A stretch of DNA of 64,000 bases from Mycolicibacterium poriferae (GCF_010728325.1 NZ_AP022570.1:3286001-3350000), one strand, 5' to 3'. Counted from the stretch's first letter, positions 32,073-44,092 are shown. Notes: a model not told the origin generated them from the sequence alone. Program-made: numbers and translations.

Positions 32073-34232
32073 ATGGCCTTTGCGACTGAACATCCGGTGC
32101 TCGCGCATTCGGAATACCGGCCCGTCGACCAGGTCGTCCGGGCAGGCGGCAAGTTCGAGGTCGTCAGCGAATATCAGCCCGCGGGCGACCAACCGGCGGC
32201 GATCGACGAGCTCGAGCGCCGCGTCCGCGCCGGCGAGCACGACGTCGTGCTGCTCGGCGCCACCGGGACCGGCAAATCGGCGACCACGGCCTGGCTCATC
32301 GAGCGCCTGCAGCGGCCCACGTTGGTGATGGCCCCGAACAAGACGTTGGCCGCGCAGCTCGCCAACGAGCTACGGGAGATGTTGCCGCACAACGCTGTCG
32401 AGTATTTCGTCTCCTACTACGACTACTACCAGCCCGAGGCGTACATCGCGCAGACCGACACCTACATCGAGAAAGACAGTTCGATCAACGACGATGTGGA
32501 GCGGTTGCGGCACTCGGCGACATCGAGCCTGCTGTCGCGCCGGGACGTCGTCGTGGTGGCGTCGGTGTCCTGCATCTACGGTCTGGGCACCCCGCAGTCC
32601 TACCTGGACCGCTCGGTCGAACTGAAGGTCGGCGACGAGGTGCCGCGCGACGCGCTGCTGCGGTTGTTGGTCGACGTGCAGTACACCCGCAACGACATGT
32701 CGTTCACCCGCGGGACGTTCCGGGTGCGCGGAGACACCGTGGAGATCATCCCGTCCTACGAGGAACTGGCCGTGCGCATCGAGTTCTTCGGCGACGAGGT
32801 CGAGGAGCTGTACTACCTGCACCCGCTGACCGGTGACACCGTCCGCAAGGTCGACTCGCTGCGGATCTTCCCGGCCACGCACTACGTCGCCGGACCCGAA
32901 CGCATGGCCCACGCGATCTCGACGATCGAAGCCGAACTGGAGGAGCGACTGGCCGAACTGGAGGGCCAGGGCAAGCTGCTGGAGGCCCAGCGGCTCCGCA
33001 TGCGCACCAACTACGACGTCGAGATGATGCGCCAGGTCGGGTTCTGTTCGGGTATCGAGAACTACTCGCGTCACATCGACGGGCGCGGCCCGGGCACCGC
33101 GCCCGCCACCCTGCTGGACTACTTCCCCGAGGACTTCCTGCTCGTCATCGACGAGTCGCACGTCACCGTGCCGCAGATCGGCGGCATGTACGAGGGCGAC
33201 ATGTCGCGCAAGCGCAACCTGGTCGACTTCGGATTCCGTCTGCCCTCCGCGGTCGACAACCGGCCGCTGACCTGGGAGGAATTCGCAGACCGCATCGGTC
33301 AGACGGTGTATCTGTCGGCGACCCCGGGCCCATATGAGCTGAGCCAGACCAGCGGCGAGTTCGTCGAGCAGGTCATCCGTCCGACCGGCCTGGTCGACCC
33401 GCAGGTCATCGTCAAGCCGACGAAGGGGCAGATCGACGACCTGATCGGGGAGATCCGCCTTCGCACCGAACGCGACGAGCGCACACTGGTGACCACCTTG
33501 ACCAAGAAGATGGCCGAGGACCTGACCGACTACCTGCTCGAGATGGGTATCCGGGTTCGTTACCTGCACTCCGAGGTCGACACACTGCGCCGGGTCGAGC
33601 TGCTGCGCCAGCTGCGGCTGGGGGAGTACGACGTTCTGGTCGGGATCAACCTGCTGCGCGAGGGCCTCGACCTGCCGGAGGTGTCGTTGGTGGCGATTCT
33701 TGATGCCGACAAGGAGGGGTTCCTGCGCTCGCCGCGCAGCCTCATCCAGACCATCGGCCGCGCGGCGCGCAACGTCTCCGGCGAGGTGCACATGTACGCC
33801 GACCGGATCACCGACTCGATGAAGGAAGCGATCGACGAGACCGAGCGTCGTCGCGCCAAACAGATCGCCTACAACGAAGAGCACGGCATCGACCCGCAGC
33901 CGTTGCGCAAGAAGATCGCCGACATCCTCGACCAGGTGTACCGCGAAGCCGACGACACCGAGTCGGTGGAGGTCGGCGGCTCCGGTCGGAACGCCTCCCG
34001 CGGCCGCCGCGCGCAAGGCGCACCCGGTCGCGCAGTGAGTGCCGGCGTCGTGGAGGGGCGCGATACGACGAACATGCCGCGCGCCGAACTGGCCGACCTC
34101 ATCAAGGACCTGACCGAGCAGATGATGGTCGCCGCACGCGATTTGCAGTTCGAGCTGGCGGCCCGGATCCGCGACGAGATCGCCGATCTGAAGAAGGAAC
34201 TGCGGGGGATGGACGCGGCAGGCCTCAAATGA
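32073..34232 (+). CDS. uvrB: Excinuclease ABC subunit B
   Basis: A 719-residue UvrB, the damage-verifying helicase of nucleotide excision repair. Walker A is [12 protein letters not shown], the DNA-strand-separating beta hairpin is [12 protein letters not shown], and helicase motifs include [49 protein letters not shown] and QTIGRAARN. The C-terminal UVR domain ([23 protein letters not shown]) binds UvrC. ATG at 32073 directly follows a damage-type promoter. It corresponds to Rv1633, and uvrA lies about 8 kb downstream, not in the same operon. Confidence 0.97.
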   Translation: MAFATEHPVLAHSEYRPVDQVVRAGGKFEVVSEYQPAGDQPAAIDELERRVRAGEHDVVLLGATGTGKSATTAWLIERLQRPTLVMAPNKTLAAQLANELREMLPHNAVEYFVSYYDYYQPEAYIAQTDTYIEKDSSINDDVERLRHSATSSLLSRRDVVVVASVSCIYGLGTPQSYLDRSVELKVGDEVPRDALLRLLVDVQYTRNDMSFTRGTFRVRGDTVEIIPSYEELAVRIEFFGDEVEELYYLHPLTGDTVRKVDSLRIFPATHYVAGPERMAHAISTIEAELEERLAELEGQGKLLEAQRLRMRTNYDVEMMRQVGFCSGIENYSRHIDGRGPGTAPATLLDYFPEDFLLVIDESHVTVPQIGGMYEGDMSRKRNLVDFGFRLPSAVDNRPLTWEEFADRIGQTVYLSATPGPYELSQTSGEFVEQVIRPTGLVDPQVIVKPTKGQIDDLIGEIRLRTERDERTLVTTLTKKMAEDLTDYLLEMGIRVRYLHSEVDTLRRVELLRQLRLGEYDVLVGINLLREGLDLPEVSLVAILDADKEGFLRSPRSLIQTIGRAARNVSGEVHMYADRITDSMKEAIDETERRRAKQIAYNEEHGIDPQPLRKKIADILDQVYREADDTESVEVGGSGRNASRGRRAQGAPGRAVSAGVVEGRDTTNMPRAELADLIKDLTEQMMVAARDLQFELAARIRDEIADLKKELRGMDAAGLK

Positions 34233-34271
34233 GTTGACCTCAACGGCTGTTGAGGTCCTACGGTCGTCGTC

Positions 34272-35696
34272 GTGACCGAGATCGCGGCAGTGGCCGCTGG
34301 GCGCTGGCGAGACCTCCTGGGCCCCAAGAGCCTCGGGGCGGCCACCGTGCTGGCCGGAGGCGTGGCGCTGTATGCGACGAACGAGTTCCTCACCATCAGC
34401 CTGATGCCCAGCGCTGTGGCCGACATCGGTGGGCGCCGGTTCTACTCGTGGGTGACCACGGTCTACCTCGTCGGCTCGGTAGTGGCCGCGACGACCGTCA
34501 GCACCGTCCTCACCCGGTGGGGTCCGCGGCGGTCATACCTGGTGGCGCTGAGCATGTTCGGTGTCGGCAGCCTAGGCTGCGCCCTCGCACCGAGCATGGC
34601 CGCGCTACTCGTCGGCCGCACCGTGCAAGGGGTCGCCGGAGGTCTGCTCGCCGGCCTGGCCTACGCCGTGATCAACACCGCACTGCCGGTGGTGCTGTGG
34701 ACGAAGGCCTCGGCACTGGTGTCGGCCATGTGGGGTGTCGGAACGCTCGTAGGTCCCGCGGCCGGCGGGCTGTTCGCCCAGTACAGTTCGTGGCGCTGGG
34801 CTTTCGGGGTGCTGGTCGTCATGGTCGCGGTGATGGCGGTCCTGGTGCCGCTCTCGCTCCCGGCGCGCCCCGGTGCTCCCGCGTCCCCTGTACACCGGGG
34901 GATTCCGGTGTGGTCACTGCTCCTGCTCGGCGTGGCCGCGTTGCTCATCAGCGCAGCCGGCGTCGTCCGGGACACGGCGATGACCGTCGGGCTGGCCTGC
35001 GCGGGAACGGCACTGCTCGCGGTGTTCCTGGTCGTCGATCGGCGAGTGAGCGCATCGGTGTTGCCGCCCAGCGTCTTCGGGCCGGGTCCCCTCAAATGGG
35101 TCTACGCGACGCTGGGTGTGTTGATGGCGGGCACGATGGTCGACATGTACGTGCCGCTGTTCGGGCAGCGGCTCGCCCATCTCACGCCCGTCGCGGCCGG
35201 TTTCCTGGGAGCCGGTCTGGCGGTGGGCTGGACGGTGGCGGAGATCAGCAGCGCATCCCTGAGCCGTGACCGGATGATCCGGCGGGTGACGGCGATCGCG
35301 CCGGTGGTGATGGCCGCCGGCCTGACGCTGAATGCCCTCACCCAACGTCAGGACGCGTCCGCAGGATATGTCGCGGTGTGGGCGCTCGGGCTGGTGATGA
35401 GCGGCGTCGGGGTGGGCATGGCATGGCCGCATCTGTCAGCGTGGGCGATGAGCAAGGTCGGCGACCCCGGCGAGGGGCCGGTCGCGGCGGCTGCCATCAA
35501 CACCGTGCAACTCATGTCGGCAGCCCTCGGCGCCGCGGTCGCTGGAGTCGTCGTCAATTCCATCGACAGTGGTGACGCGACAGCAGCGGGCGCTGTGTTC
35601 ACGACGTTCGCGGTGCTCGTCGCGGTGGGGACGGTGGCCGCGGTCAGGAGCGGCCGCGACCCTCATTCTGAGAGGCGCCGCACCAAGGTCCAGTGA
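34272..35696 (+). CDS. MFS drug/metabolite exporter (Rv1634 type)
   Basis: A 474-residue major facilitator with about 14 helices, in the place of Rv1634. N-terminal half: ATNEFLTISLMPSAVADIGGRRFYSWVTTVYLVGS, WGPRRSYLVALSMFGVGSLGCALAPSMAALLVGRTVQGVAGGLLAG (motifs A and C regions), and PAAGGLFAQYSSWRWAFGVLV. Substrates are unknown; multidrug export is the usual annotation. GTG start at 34272, 39 bases after uvrB. The end is hydrophilic (GRDPHSERRRTKVQ). The structured leader of the SMR pair follows. Confidence 0.88.
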   Translation: MTEIAAVAAGRWRDLLGPKSLGAATVLAGGVALYATNEFLTISLMPSAVADIGGRRFYSWVTTVYLVGSVVAATTVSTVLTRWGPRRSYLVALSMFGVGSLGCALAPSMAALLVGRTVQGVAGGLLAGLAYAVINTALPVVLWTKASALVSAMWGVGTLVGPAAGGLFAQYSSWRWAFGVLVVMVAVMAVLVPLSLPARPGAPASPVHRGIPVWSLLLLGVAALLISAAGVVRDTAMTVGLACAGTALLAVFLVVDRRVSASVLPPSVFGPGPLKWVYATLGVLMAGTMVDMYVPLFGQRLAHLTPVAAGFLGAGLAVGWTVAEISSASLSRDRMIRRVTAIAPVVMAAGLTLNALTQRQDASAGYVAVWALGLVMSGVGVGMAWPHLSAWAMSKVGDPGEGPVAAAAINTVQLMSAALGAAVAGVVVNSIDSGDATAAGAVFTTFAVLVAVGTVAAVRSGRDPHSERRRTKVQ

Positions 35697-35726
35697 TTGC
35701 CGTCGTGGTCGCGGCGGTAGGGCACT

Positions 35727-35843
35727 CATCGAGACCTCGATGGGCGGTCTCACCGAGGGCGAACCGCGATCACCAAGGCGAACGACGACAGCACCGGGGA
35801 CCGGGACGAAACCATGGCAGCCCGGTGCGCGCCTGGGAGAGGC
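35727..35843 (+). promoter_or_regulatory. Structured leader upstream of the SMR pair, possible riboswitch
   Basis: The 191-base gap before the SMR genes can form successive stems: CATCGA/TCGATG (35727-35742, loop GACC), GCGGT/ACCGC (35744-35767, loop CTCACCGAGGGCGA), GCACCGGG/CCCGGTGC (35791-35828, 22-base loop containing GACCGGGACGAAACC), and GCCT/AGGC (35831-35843, loop GGGAG). An AAGGAGG ribosome site follows. No ORF is convincing here. Elements TAGGG, ACCGAGG and GCCCGG are loosely like guanidine-I (ykkC) RNAs that often precede SMR pairs, but the strict consensus is not met. Confidence 0.45.
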
Positions 35844-35887
35844 ATGGCCGATGATGGCCGGGCAGCGACAAGAAGGAGGACGGTCGG

Positions 35888-36241
35888 GTGACCCTGCTCT
35901 ATCTGGCTCTGGCCATCGTGACGGAGGTGGCAGCGACGCTGTCGCTGAAGGGCTCGGCCACCATGCCCGCGTTGTACGTGGTGGTGGTGGCGGGTTATCT
36001 GGCGTCGTTCGTGTTCCTCACCGTGGTGCTCAAGCGCGGCATGGCCCTCGGAGTGGCCTACGGGATCTGGGGCGCGTGCGGAGTCGCGTTGACGGCGACG
36101 CTGTCGACGCTGATCTACCGCGAAGCGTTCACCGTAGGCATGGGCATCGGGCTGGTCTGTGTGATCGCCGGTGTCTTGCTGGTGGAGACCGGTTCCCGTG
36201 CGGAGGAGCCGGAACCGCGCGCGGGCGCAGCGGATCGGTGA
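35888..36241 (+). CDS. Small multidrug resistance (SMR) transporter, first of a pair
   Basis: A 117-residue four-helix protein of the EmrE/Gdx superfamily. The essential membrane Glu is Glu13 (LALAIVTEVAATLSLKGS); the fourth-helix GVAYGIWGACGVALTATLSTLIYREAF motif is present. A hydrophilic tail (GSRAEEPEPRAGAADR) is additional. GTG 35888 has AAGGAGG upstream. The partner gene follows after 4 bases, so they probably form an antiparallel heterodimer. Guanidinium or drug cation export are the candidate roles. Confidence 0.92.
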   Translation: MTLLYLALAIVTEVAATLSLKGSATMPALYVVVVAGYLASFVFLTVVLKRGMALGVAYGIWGACGVALTATLSTLIYREAFTVGMGIGLVCVIAGVLLVETGSRAEEPEPRAGAADR

Positions 36242-36245
36242 CGGC

Positions 36246-36566
36246 GTGCAGTACCTGTTGTTGATCGGGGCCATCCTCACCGAGGTCACCGCGACACTGT
36301 CGCTTCGGGTCGCGGCGCGGGGACGCCCGCCGTTCTACGTCGTGGTCGTGGTTGGTTACCTGCTTGCGTTCACGATGCTCGCCGGGTCGTTGCGCGCGGG
36401 TATGCCGCTCGGTGTCGCGTACGGCATCTGGGCCGCAGCGGGTGTGGCACTGACCGCCACGGCGTCGCGCTATCTGTTCCAGGAGGCGGTGACCCCCCGG
36501 ATGCTCGGGGGGATCGCGCTGATCGTCGTCGGGGTGCTCCTGCTCGAAGTCGGCGCGGTTCGCTGA
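36246..36566 (+). CDS. Small multidrug resistance (SMR) transporter, second of a pair
   Basis: A 106-residue four-helix SMR protein, a paralogue of its upstream neighbour. Glu13 (LLIGAILTEVTATLSLRVAARG) and GVAYGIWAAAGVALTATASRYLFQEAV are conserved. It starts at GTG 36246, five codons after no other good start; the open frame extends back to 36171 inside the first gene, but those residues are not SMR-like. Paired SMR genes usually encode the two opposite-facing halves of one exporter. No terminator is obvious after the stop (GGGATTATCCC at 36573-36583 is a weak hairpin). Confidence 0.9.
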   Translation: MQYLLLIGAILTEVTATLSLRVAARGRPPFYVVVVVGYLLAFTMLAGSLRAGMPLGVAYGIWAAAGVALTATASRYLFQEAVTPRMLGGIALIVVGVLLLEVGAVR

Positions 36567-36683
36567 GCGGAGGGGATTATCCCGTCGCTGAGACACCAGA
36601 CGGCTTCATTGCGACACAACTTGGCAACTGTTGGGTCACTCTTGCATCGCCGAGCTGGGCAAATTTGCTAGCAATGTGTCAGC

Positions 36684-37370
36684 GTGATCGGCGTGCGCAC
36701 ATTCCAGGTCGCTCGCACCCTCATGGTCGCGGCACTGACTGCCGCGGCAGCCGCCGTGTCTGTCGTCAACAGCCCTGTTGCTGCCGCTGTCTCGTGTCCG
36801 GACGTCGAGGTGGTCTTCGCCCGCGGAACCGCGGACCGGACCGGACTGGGTTGGGCCGGCAAGGCCTTCGTCGATTCGCTGAAATGGAAGCTACTCGGCA
36901 AAAGAGTCTCGGCCTACGCCGTCGACTATCCCGCCAGCTGGAACTTCTCGAAGTCGACGTCGGCGGGTGCCGTCGACGCCAACAAGCACGTTCAGTACAT
37001 CGCCGGCATGTGTCCGGACACCAAGATCGTCCTGGGTGGGATGTCGCAAGGCGCAGGCGTCATCGACCTCATCACCATCGGCAACAGGACCATCTGGTTC
37101 TTCCGGCCGGCGCCGTTGCCCGACTCCATGGTCGACCACATCGCCGCGATCGCGGTATTCGGTAACCCCTCGCGCGACGTGTCGACACTGGGTCCGCTCA
37201 CCCAGATCAGCCCGCTCTACGGCGACCGGGCAATCGACTTGTGCGCGAACGGGGACCCCTATTGCTCCAATGGAATCAACTTCTTCGCCCATTTCGCCTA
37301 CCGCTGGAACGGGATGATCAACGAAGCGGCCACATTCACCGCCGGACGTGTCCTCGGCATCGACTCCTGA
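36684..37370 (+). CDS. Secreted cutinase-family lipase/esterase
   Basis: A 228-residue cutinase. A signal peptide (about 1-33: VARTLMVAALTAAAAAVSVVNSPVAAAV) is followed by CPDVEVVFARGTADRTGLGWAGKAFVDSL, the nucleophile elbow LGGMSQGAGVIDL (Ser), Asp in DLCANGDPYCSNG and His in INFFAHFAY. Conserved Cys pairs should form disulphides. Mycobacterial cutinase-like proteins hydrolyse esters and phospholipids outside the cell. GTG at 36684. Upstream 36567-36683 contains the palindrome TTGCTAGCAA (36665-36674) but no sure promoter. It is not part of the M. tuberculosis block at this place as I recall. Confidence 0.9.
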   Translation: MIGVRTFQVARTLMVAALTAAAAAVSVVNSPVAAAVSCPDVEVVFARGTADRTGLGWAGKAFVDSLKWKLLGKRVSAYAVDYPASWNFSKSTSAGAVDANKHVQYIAGMCPDTKIVLGGMSQGAGVIDLITIGNRTIWFFRPAPLPDSMVDHIAAIAVFGNPSRDVSTLGPLTQISPLYGDRAIDLCANGDPYCSNGINFFAHFAYRWNGMINEAATFTAGRVLGIDS

Positions 37371-37729
37371 GCCGGCGGCCGGATGCCGCTGCCGTTTCCA
37401 CCGCAGCGTCCGCCGGACCCGAGAGGGAGTGCCTCGGTGGCCCGAACCAGCCGCGGCCCCAGTGGATTCCGCCGACAGCGGCCACCCTTACGGAACCGCG
37501 TTACTGACGCGCAGAGATATTCGTTGCCGCAGTGCGTGATTCCCCCGGTTTGCGGGTGCCACCCACCCCGGTGTATCGGCCGTCACCCCTGATCGGGCAT
37601 CGTGATGTTGCCAATTCCGGTCAGGGCGCATCCAGGGCGAATGGACCGCGGGTGTGGTGATTCGCACCCATGTTCGCCTGATGCCGGGTTACTGTCTGTG
37701 GCGTTGCAACTGACACTGGGAGGATATGG
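37371..37729 (+). other. 359-base intergenic stretch without a supported gene
   Basis: Several short frames cross this stretch, but they are Arg/Pro/Ser-rich shadows without starts or ribosome sites. The last 100 bases must hold the promoter of the universal stress gene; I see no DosR-type palindrome and no convincing -35/-10 pair. Its GC content falls towards the end. Confidence 0.6.
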
Positions 37730-38173
37730 ATGAGCGCCTATCAAACCGTGGTGGTTGGTACGGACGGATCAGATTCGTCGTTGCGTGCCGTGGACCGCGC
37801 GGGACAGATCGCCGCCGGGTCGAACGCGAAACTCGTCATCGCGACGGCCTACTTCCCGCAGAGCGAGGATCAGCGCGCCGCTGACGTCCTCAAGGACGAG
37901 GGCTACAAGATGTCGGGGAACGCGCCGATCTACGCGATCCTGCGGGAGGCACGTGAGCGGGCCAAGGCCGCCGGTGCGCCTGACATCGAAGAGAAGGCGG
38001 TCGTCGGAGCGCCTGTCGATGCGCTTGTCGATCTGGCTGAGGAAGTCGGCGCCGACCTGCTGGTGGTCGGCAACGTCGGGTTGAGCACGATCGCCGGGCG
38101 ACTGCTCGGGTCGGTGCCCGCCAACGTCGCACGCCGCTCGAAATCCGACGTCCTCATCGTCCACACGTCGTGA
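37730..38173 (+). CDS. Universal stress protein (Rv1636 type)
   Basis: A 147-residue single-domain USP. It opens YQTVVVGTDGSDSSLRAVDRAGQIA and ends with the nucleotide-binding motif VVGNVGLSTIAGRLLGSVPANVARRS (GX2GX9GS), the ATP-type loop. The M. tuberculosis orthologue Rv1636 has been reported to bind cAMP strongly, which is of interest with two adenylyl cyclase genes in this window. ATG 37730 has GGAGG upstream. A strong hairpin follows between it and the convergent aldolase gene. Confidence 0.94.
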   Translation: MSAYQTVVVGTDGSDSSLRAVDRAGQIAAGSNAKLVIATAYFPQSEDQRAADVLKDEGYKMSGNAPIYAILREARERAKAAGAPDIEEKAVVGAPVDALVDLAEEVGADLLVVGNVGLSTIAGRLLGSVPANVARRSKSDVLIVHTS

Positions 38174-38179
38174 GCCGCA

Positions 38180-38212
38180 CGCCCTGGGCCGGCGACACGT
38201 CGGCCCAGGGCG
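38180..38212. terminator. Bidirectional terminator between universal stress and aldolase genes
   Basis: CGCCCTGGGCCG (38180-38191) pairs perfectly with CGGCCCAGGGCG (38201-38212), a 12-bp stem with a nine-base loop. It begins 7 bases after the stress-protein stop and ends 9 bases from the aldolase stop on the other strand. There is no T run on either side. Confidence 0.75.
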
Positions 38213-38221
38213 ACAGGCGGC

Positions 38222-39106
38222 TCAGGTGTTGGACGCTTTGGCGATGTTGGTGATCGCCGCGTCGAGGGTGGCGTTGAACTCCTCATCGCTCTGCTGAGCG
38301 GTCAGCCCTTCGGTCAAGGCGCGGGAGAAGCTGGCGATGACCCCATGGTTGGCGGCCAACTTGTCGCAGGCGTCGTCGCGGTTGTAGCCGCCCGAGAGCG
38401 CCACCACGCGCACCACCTTCGGGTGCTCGACGAGTTCGCGGTACAGGTTGTTCTCGTCGGGCAGCGTCAGTTTGAGCATCACCGACTGACCGTCGTCCAG
38501 GCTGTCCAGACCCCGCAGGAGCGCCTCTTTGAGCTGCTCTTCGGCTTTGCCCTTCTCGGGGCTGTGGATGTCGACCTCCGGCTCGATGATCGGCACCAGG
38601 CCGGCGGCAAGGATCTGGCGGGCGACCTCGAACTGCTGATCGACGACGGCCTGCAGACCCGCGCCGGGCAGCTTGATCACCGAGCGCATCTTCGTGCCGA
38701 AGACGCCGTGGTCGCGCGCGCGCGCCAGCAGGTCGTCGAGGTTCGGGATCGGTTTCATCACCTGGGCGCCGTCCTTCTCCTCGGCCAGGCCCTTGTCGAC
38801 CTTGAGGAACGGCACGATGTGCTTGACGTTCCAGAGGTAGTCGGCGCTCGCGCGTCCGTCGATCTGACGGTCCATCGTGTCCTCGAACAGGATGGCGCCG
38901 ACGATGCGGTCACCGTCGAAGGCGGGGCTGGTGATGATGCGGGTCCGCATCTGGTGCACCATGTCGAACATCTCGGCGTCGCCGGAGTAGGCGTCCTCCT
39001 CGATGCCGTAGAGCTTCAAGGCCTTGGGTGTGCTGCCTCCGCTCTGGTCCAGCGCCGCGATGAAGCCGGCGCCGCTCTGCGCCTTGGTGAACTGCTCGCT
39101 GTTCAT
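38222..39106 (-). CDS. fda: Class I fructose-bisphosphate aldolase
   Basis: A 294-residue aldolase of the bacterial class I (Staphylococcus-type) family, which splits fructose-1,6-bisphosphate using a Schiff-base Lys and no metal. Visible blocks: [104 protein letters not shown] and [20 protein letters not shown] 39106 is preceded by AGGAAGGG; the open frame starts 7 codons earlier. A class II enzyme is expected elsewhere in such genomes. It stands alone between the stress protein and the MBL gene. Confidence 0.94.
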   Translation of the reverse strand: MNSEQFTKAQSGAGFIAALDQSGGSTPKALKLYGIEEDAYSGDAEMFDMVHQMRTRIITSPAFDGDRIVGAILFEDTMDRQIDGRASADYLWNVKHIVPFLKVDKGLAEEKDGAQVMKPIPNLDDLLARARDHGVFGTKMRSVIKLPGAGLQAVVDQQFEVARQILAAGLVPIIEPEVDIHSPEKGKAEEQLKEALLRGLDSLDDGQSVMLKLTLPDENNLYRELVEHPKVVRVVALSGGYNRDDACDKLAANHGVIASFSRALTEGLTAQQSDEEFNATLDAAITNIAKASNT

Positions 39107-39151
39107 GTTCCCTTCCTGATCCTTCACACTGATCCTTTTCGGTCCCTGCCG

Positions 39152-39829
39152 TCACCACCCGCGGTCGCGCCACTCCTGCAGGTGCGGGCGCTCGGCGCCG
39201 AGCGTGGTGTCGTCGCCGTGTCCCGGGTACACGACGGTCTGATCGGCGTACACATCGAACACCCGACTGGTCACATCGCCCAGCAGCTGCTCGAAATCGC
39301 CTTCTTTCCAGGTCTTGCCGACGCCGCCGGGAAACAGGCAGTCACCGGTGAACAGGTGCACCCGCCCGTCGGTGGCCGGCCCGCTGAGCGCCAGCGCCAC
39401 CGAGCCCGGCGTGTGGCCGCGCAGGTGGATGACCTCGAAGCGCAGCTCCCCGACCTCCACGGTGTCGCCGCCGGCCAGCAAGCGGTCCGGCCGGACCGGG
39501 AGCGGGTCGGCGTCCAGGCGGTGCGCAGCGGTGGGAGCGTGGGTCGAGTCGGTGACCGCCGTCAGCGCACCCCAATGGTCCGGGTGCTGATGGCTGGTGA
39601 CGATCAGCGACAGCGTGGGCGCGTATCGTTCGATCAGATCGAGCAGGATCTCGGGTTCGTTCGCGGCGTCGATGAGTAGCGTCTGACCGGTTTGGGAACA
39701 GGTGACCAGATAGGTGTTGTTGTCCATCGGGCCCACCGATGCCTTGATGATCGTGGCTCCGGGCAGGACGCGTCGCGCGGCGGTGTGCGGCTCGACGTGT
39801 CCGGTGTAATCGTCATCGACCACTGTCAT
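39152..39829 (-). CDS. MBL-fold metallo-hydrolase (Rv1637c type), glyoxalase II-like
   Basis: A 225-residue metallo-beta-lactamase-fold protein. The metal motif is TSHQHPDHWGAL (HxHxDH form with Gln between), followed by LRGHTPGSVAL, FTGDCLFPGGVGKT and VYPGHGDDTTLGAE, the pattern of glyoxalase II-like thioester hydrolases. The substrate is unknown. Start is either ATG 39829 or GTG 39838 (GGGAAG lies 4 bases before the GTG); the frame open to 40117 runs through the uvrA start and is not coding there. It is divergent from uvrA and corresponds to Rv1637c. Confidence 0.88.
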   Translation of the reverse strand: MTVVDDDYTGHVEPHTAARRVLPGATIIKASVGPMDNNTYLVTCSQTGQTLLIDAANEPEILLDLIERYAPTLSLIVTSHQHPDHWGALTAVTDSTHAPTAAHRLDADPLPVRPDRLLAGGDTVEVGELRFEVIHLRGHTPGSVALALSGPATDGRVHLFTGDCLFPGGVGKTWKEGDFEQLLGDVTSRVFDVYADQTVVYPGHGDDTTLGAERPHLQEWRDRGW

Positions 39830-39914
39830 GGTGGTCACGTTACTTCCCGGAGTCGGGGCGTCGGCGCTGCCGCCGCGATTCGGGACCGGGCGGCGGGCTC
39901 GCTGGCAGCAGGAC

Positions 39915-39937
39915 TTGTCGGTGGGGATGCTTAGCAT
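39915..39937 (+). promoter_or_regulatory. uvrA: PafBC (RecA-NDp) type promoter of uvrA
   Basis: TTGTCGGTG (39915-39923), eight bases, TAGCAT (39932-39937): an exact match to the published mycobacterial damage motif TTGTCRGTG-N8-TANNNT, recognised by the PafBC activator. Initiation near 39944 leaves a leader of about 40 bases with GGAAGGG before the TTG start. Confidence 0.9.
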
Positions 39938-39983
39938 GGGCCTGTGCTGCGTCTGCGGCCCGTAACGCGTGGAAGGGACATCG

Positions 39984-42879
<2,896 letters not shown>

Positions 42880-42890
<11 letters not shown>

Positions 42891-44061
42891 CATCCGATCG
42901 GCAGGCGGGGGAGGGAAATCGCGGACTGACGCGGACCCCGTCCAGCCACGCGGTGAGCTGATCGGCGCGGGCTGTCAGTTCGCGGTGTGCGCGACGGCCG
43001 ACGTCCTCGAGCAGCACGAGTTCGACGCGGCCGGCGTCGTCCTGTCGCCACGCACCGACCACGCGGCCGTCGACCCACACCGTCGGGCCGGCATTGCCGT
43101 TGCGGTCGAATACCTGATCGCGGTGTGCGCCCACGTACCAGTCTCGCTCCAGCCAACCCATCGTCGTCACGTCCAACGCGGGCAGCAGGGCGCACCACGG
43201 TTCGACGTCGGCGTCGGCGGGTTCGGGCTCCACGTCCTCGGGCAGCGCGTAGCCCGTGGAGCCGGCCAGATCGACTGCCACGGCATCGACCTCGCCCAGC
43301 GCTTGCCGCGCCCAGGTGAGTGTCTGGCCGAACCACCACTTGACGTCGGCGACGGTGGCCGGCCCGAAGGCGGACAACCACCGCCGCACCAGTTCCGCCC
43401 GCGCCAGTTCCGGTGACACCGGCCCCGGCGTGGTCGGCAGCCACTCGGCCATCGTGGTCCAGCGCGGCCGCGACGCGGTCCACCGGCCGTCGTTGGGGCC
43501 GCGCACGATATCGCCGCGGGCACCGAGCACGGTCAGCACCCTGGGCGCCAAAGGTGTCGGGCCGCCCCAGCGTTTGCCCGGGGTGGCGTCGTGGCTCCCG
43601 GCCAATTCTGTGAGCTCTTCGCGCAATCCCCGTGCGCTGACCGGTCCGTGCGCGGTGAGATGCTCCAGCACCGCGGCCGCCGCAGCGGCGAACCACGCCT
43701 CACCGTCGGCGGTGACGCCGGCTTTCTGCGCATCGGCCACGAGTCGCCGGTGTTCGGTGACGGCGACCCGGTCGCTGGCCGCCGACTGGACCAGGGGGAG
43801 ATCCTCGGCGGTCACCATCCACAACGTCCGTCGCATCGCCAGGTGCTTGACCACGGTGCGCTCGCGATACACGGCGGTATCGAGGTCGTCGACCGAGAAG
43901 CCGGGCAAGCGGGCCCACAGCGACAGGTACGGGGTGGCCGGGTCGGTGGCGTGCAGACCGACGAAGCCGGCCGCTACGCCGGCCACCGACGGCGCGGGTT
44001 CACTGAGGAAGTGCCGTCGCGCCAGGCGCGCGCGGCGCTCTTCGTCAGTGAATGACCGCAT
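42880..44061 (-). CDS. Winged-helix AlkZ/YcaQ-like DNA glycosylase-family protein
   Basis: A 393-residue HTH_42 protein. The N-terminal part reads [44 protein letters not shown], where HATDP takes the place of the catalytic QxQ/QxD region of AlkZ/Yca[14 protein letters not shown] and [34 protein letters not shown] follow. Streptomyces AlkZ and E. coli YcaQ unhook interstrand crosslinks; this branch is less studied. Start ATG 44061 rather than 44082. It overlaps the 3' end of uvrA by 11 bases, convergent. A weak PafBC-type site precedes it, which fits a repair role. Confidence 0.82.
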
Positions 44062-44069
44062 GGACCGCG

Positions 44070-44092
44070 ACCGTACGGGCAACGTCCGACAG
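44070..44092 (-). promoter_or_regulatory. Weak PafBC-type promoter of the AlkZ-like gene
   Basis: On the minus strand: CTGTCGGAC, eight bases, TACGGT, then eight bases to the ATG at 44061. The spacing and the -10 fit the damage motif TTGTCRGTG-N8-TANNNT; six of nine upstream bases match. The evidence is weaker than for uvrA and uvrB. Confidence 0.4.

Noticed and set aside
32370-34016. Minus-strand open frame of 548 codons opposite uvrB
   Set aside because: Antisense shadow of a gene with clear motifs throughout.
35791-35828. Definite guanidine-II (mini-ykkC) riboswitch
   Set aside because: ACGA occurs, but not as the loop of two short matched hairpins, so the class II pattern is not met; only a general structured leader is claimed.
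37371-37729. DosR box upstream of the universal stress gene
   Set aside because: No 20-bp palindrome of the DosR type is visible in the gap.
39840-39983. LexA-type SOS box before uvrA
   Set aside because: No TCGAAC-N4-GTTCGA-like palindrome is present; the exact PafBC motif explains damage control better.
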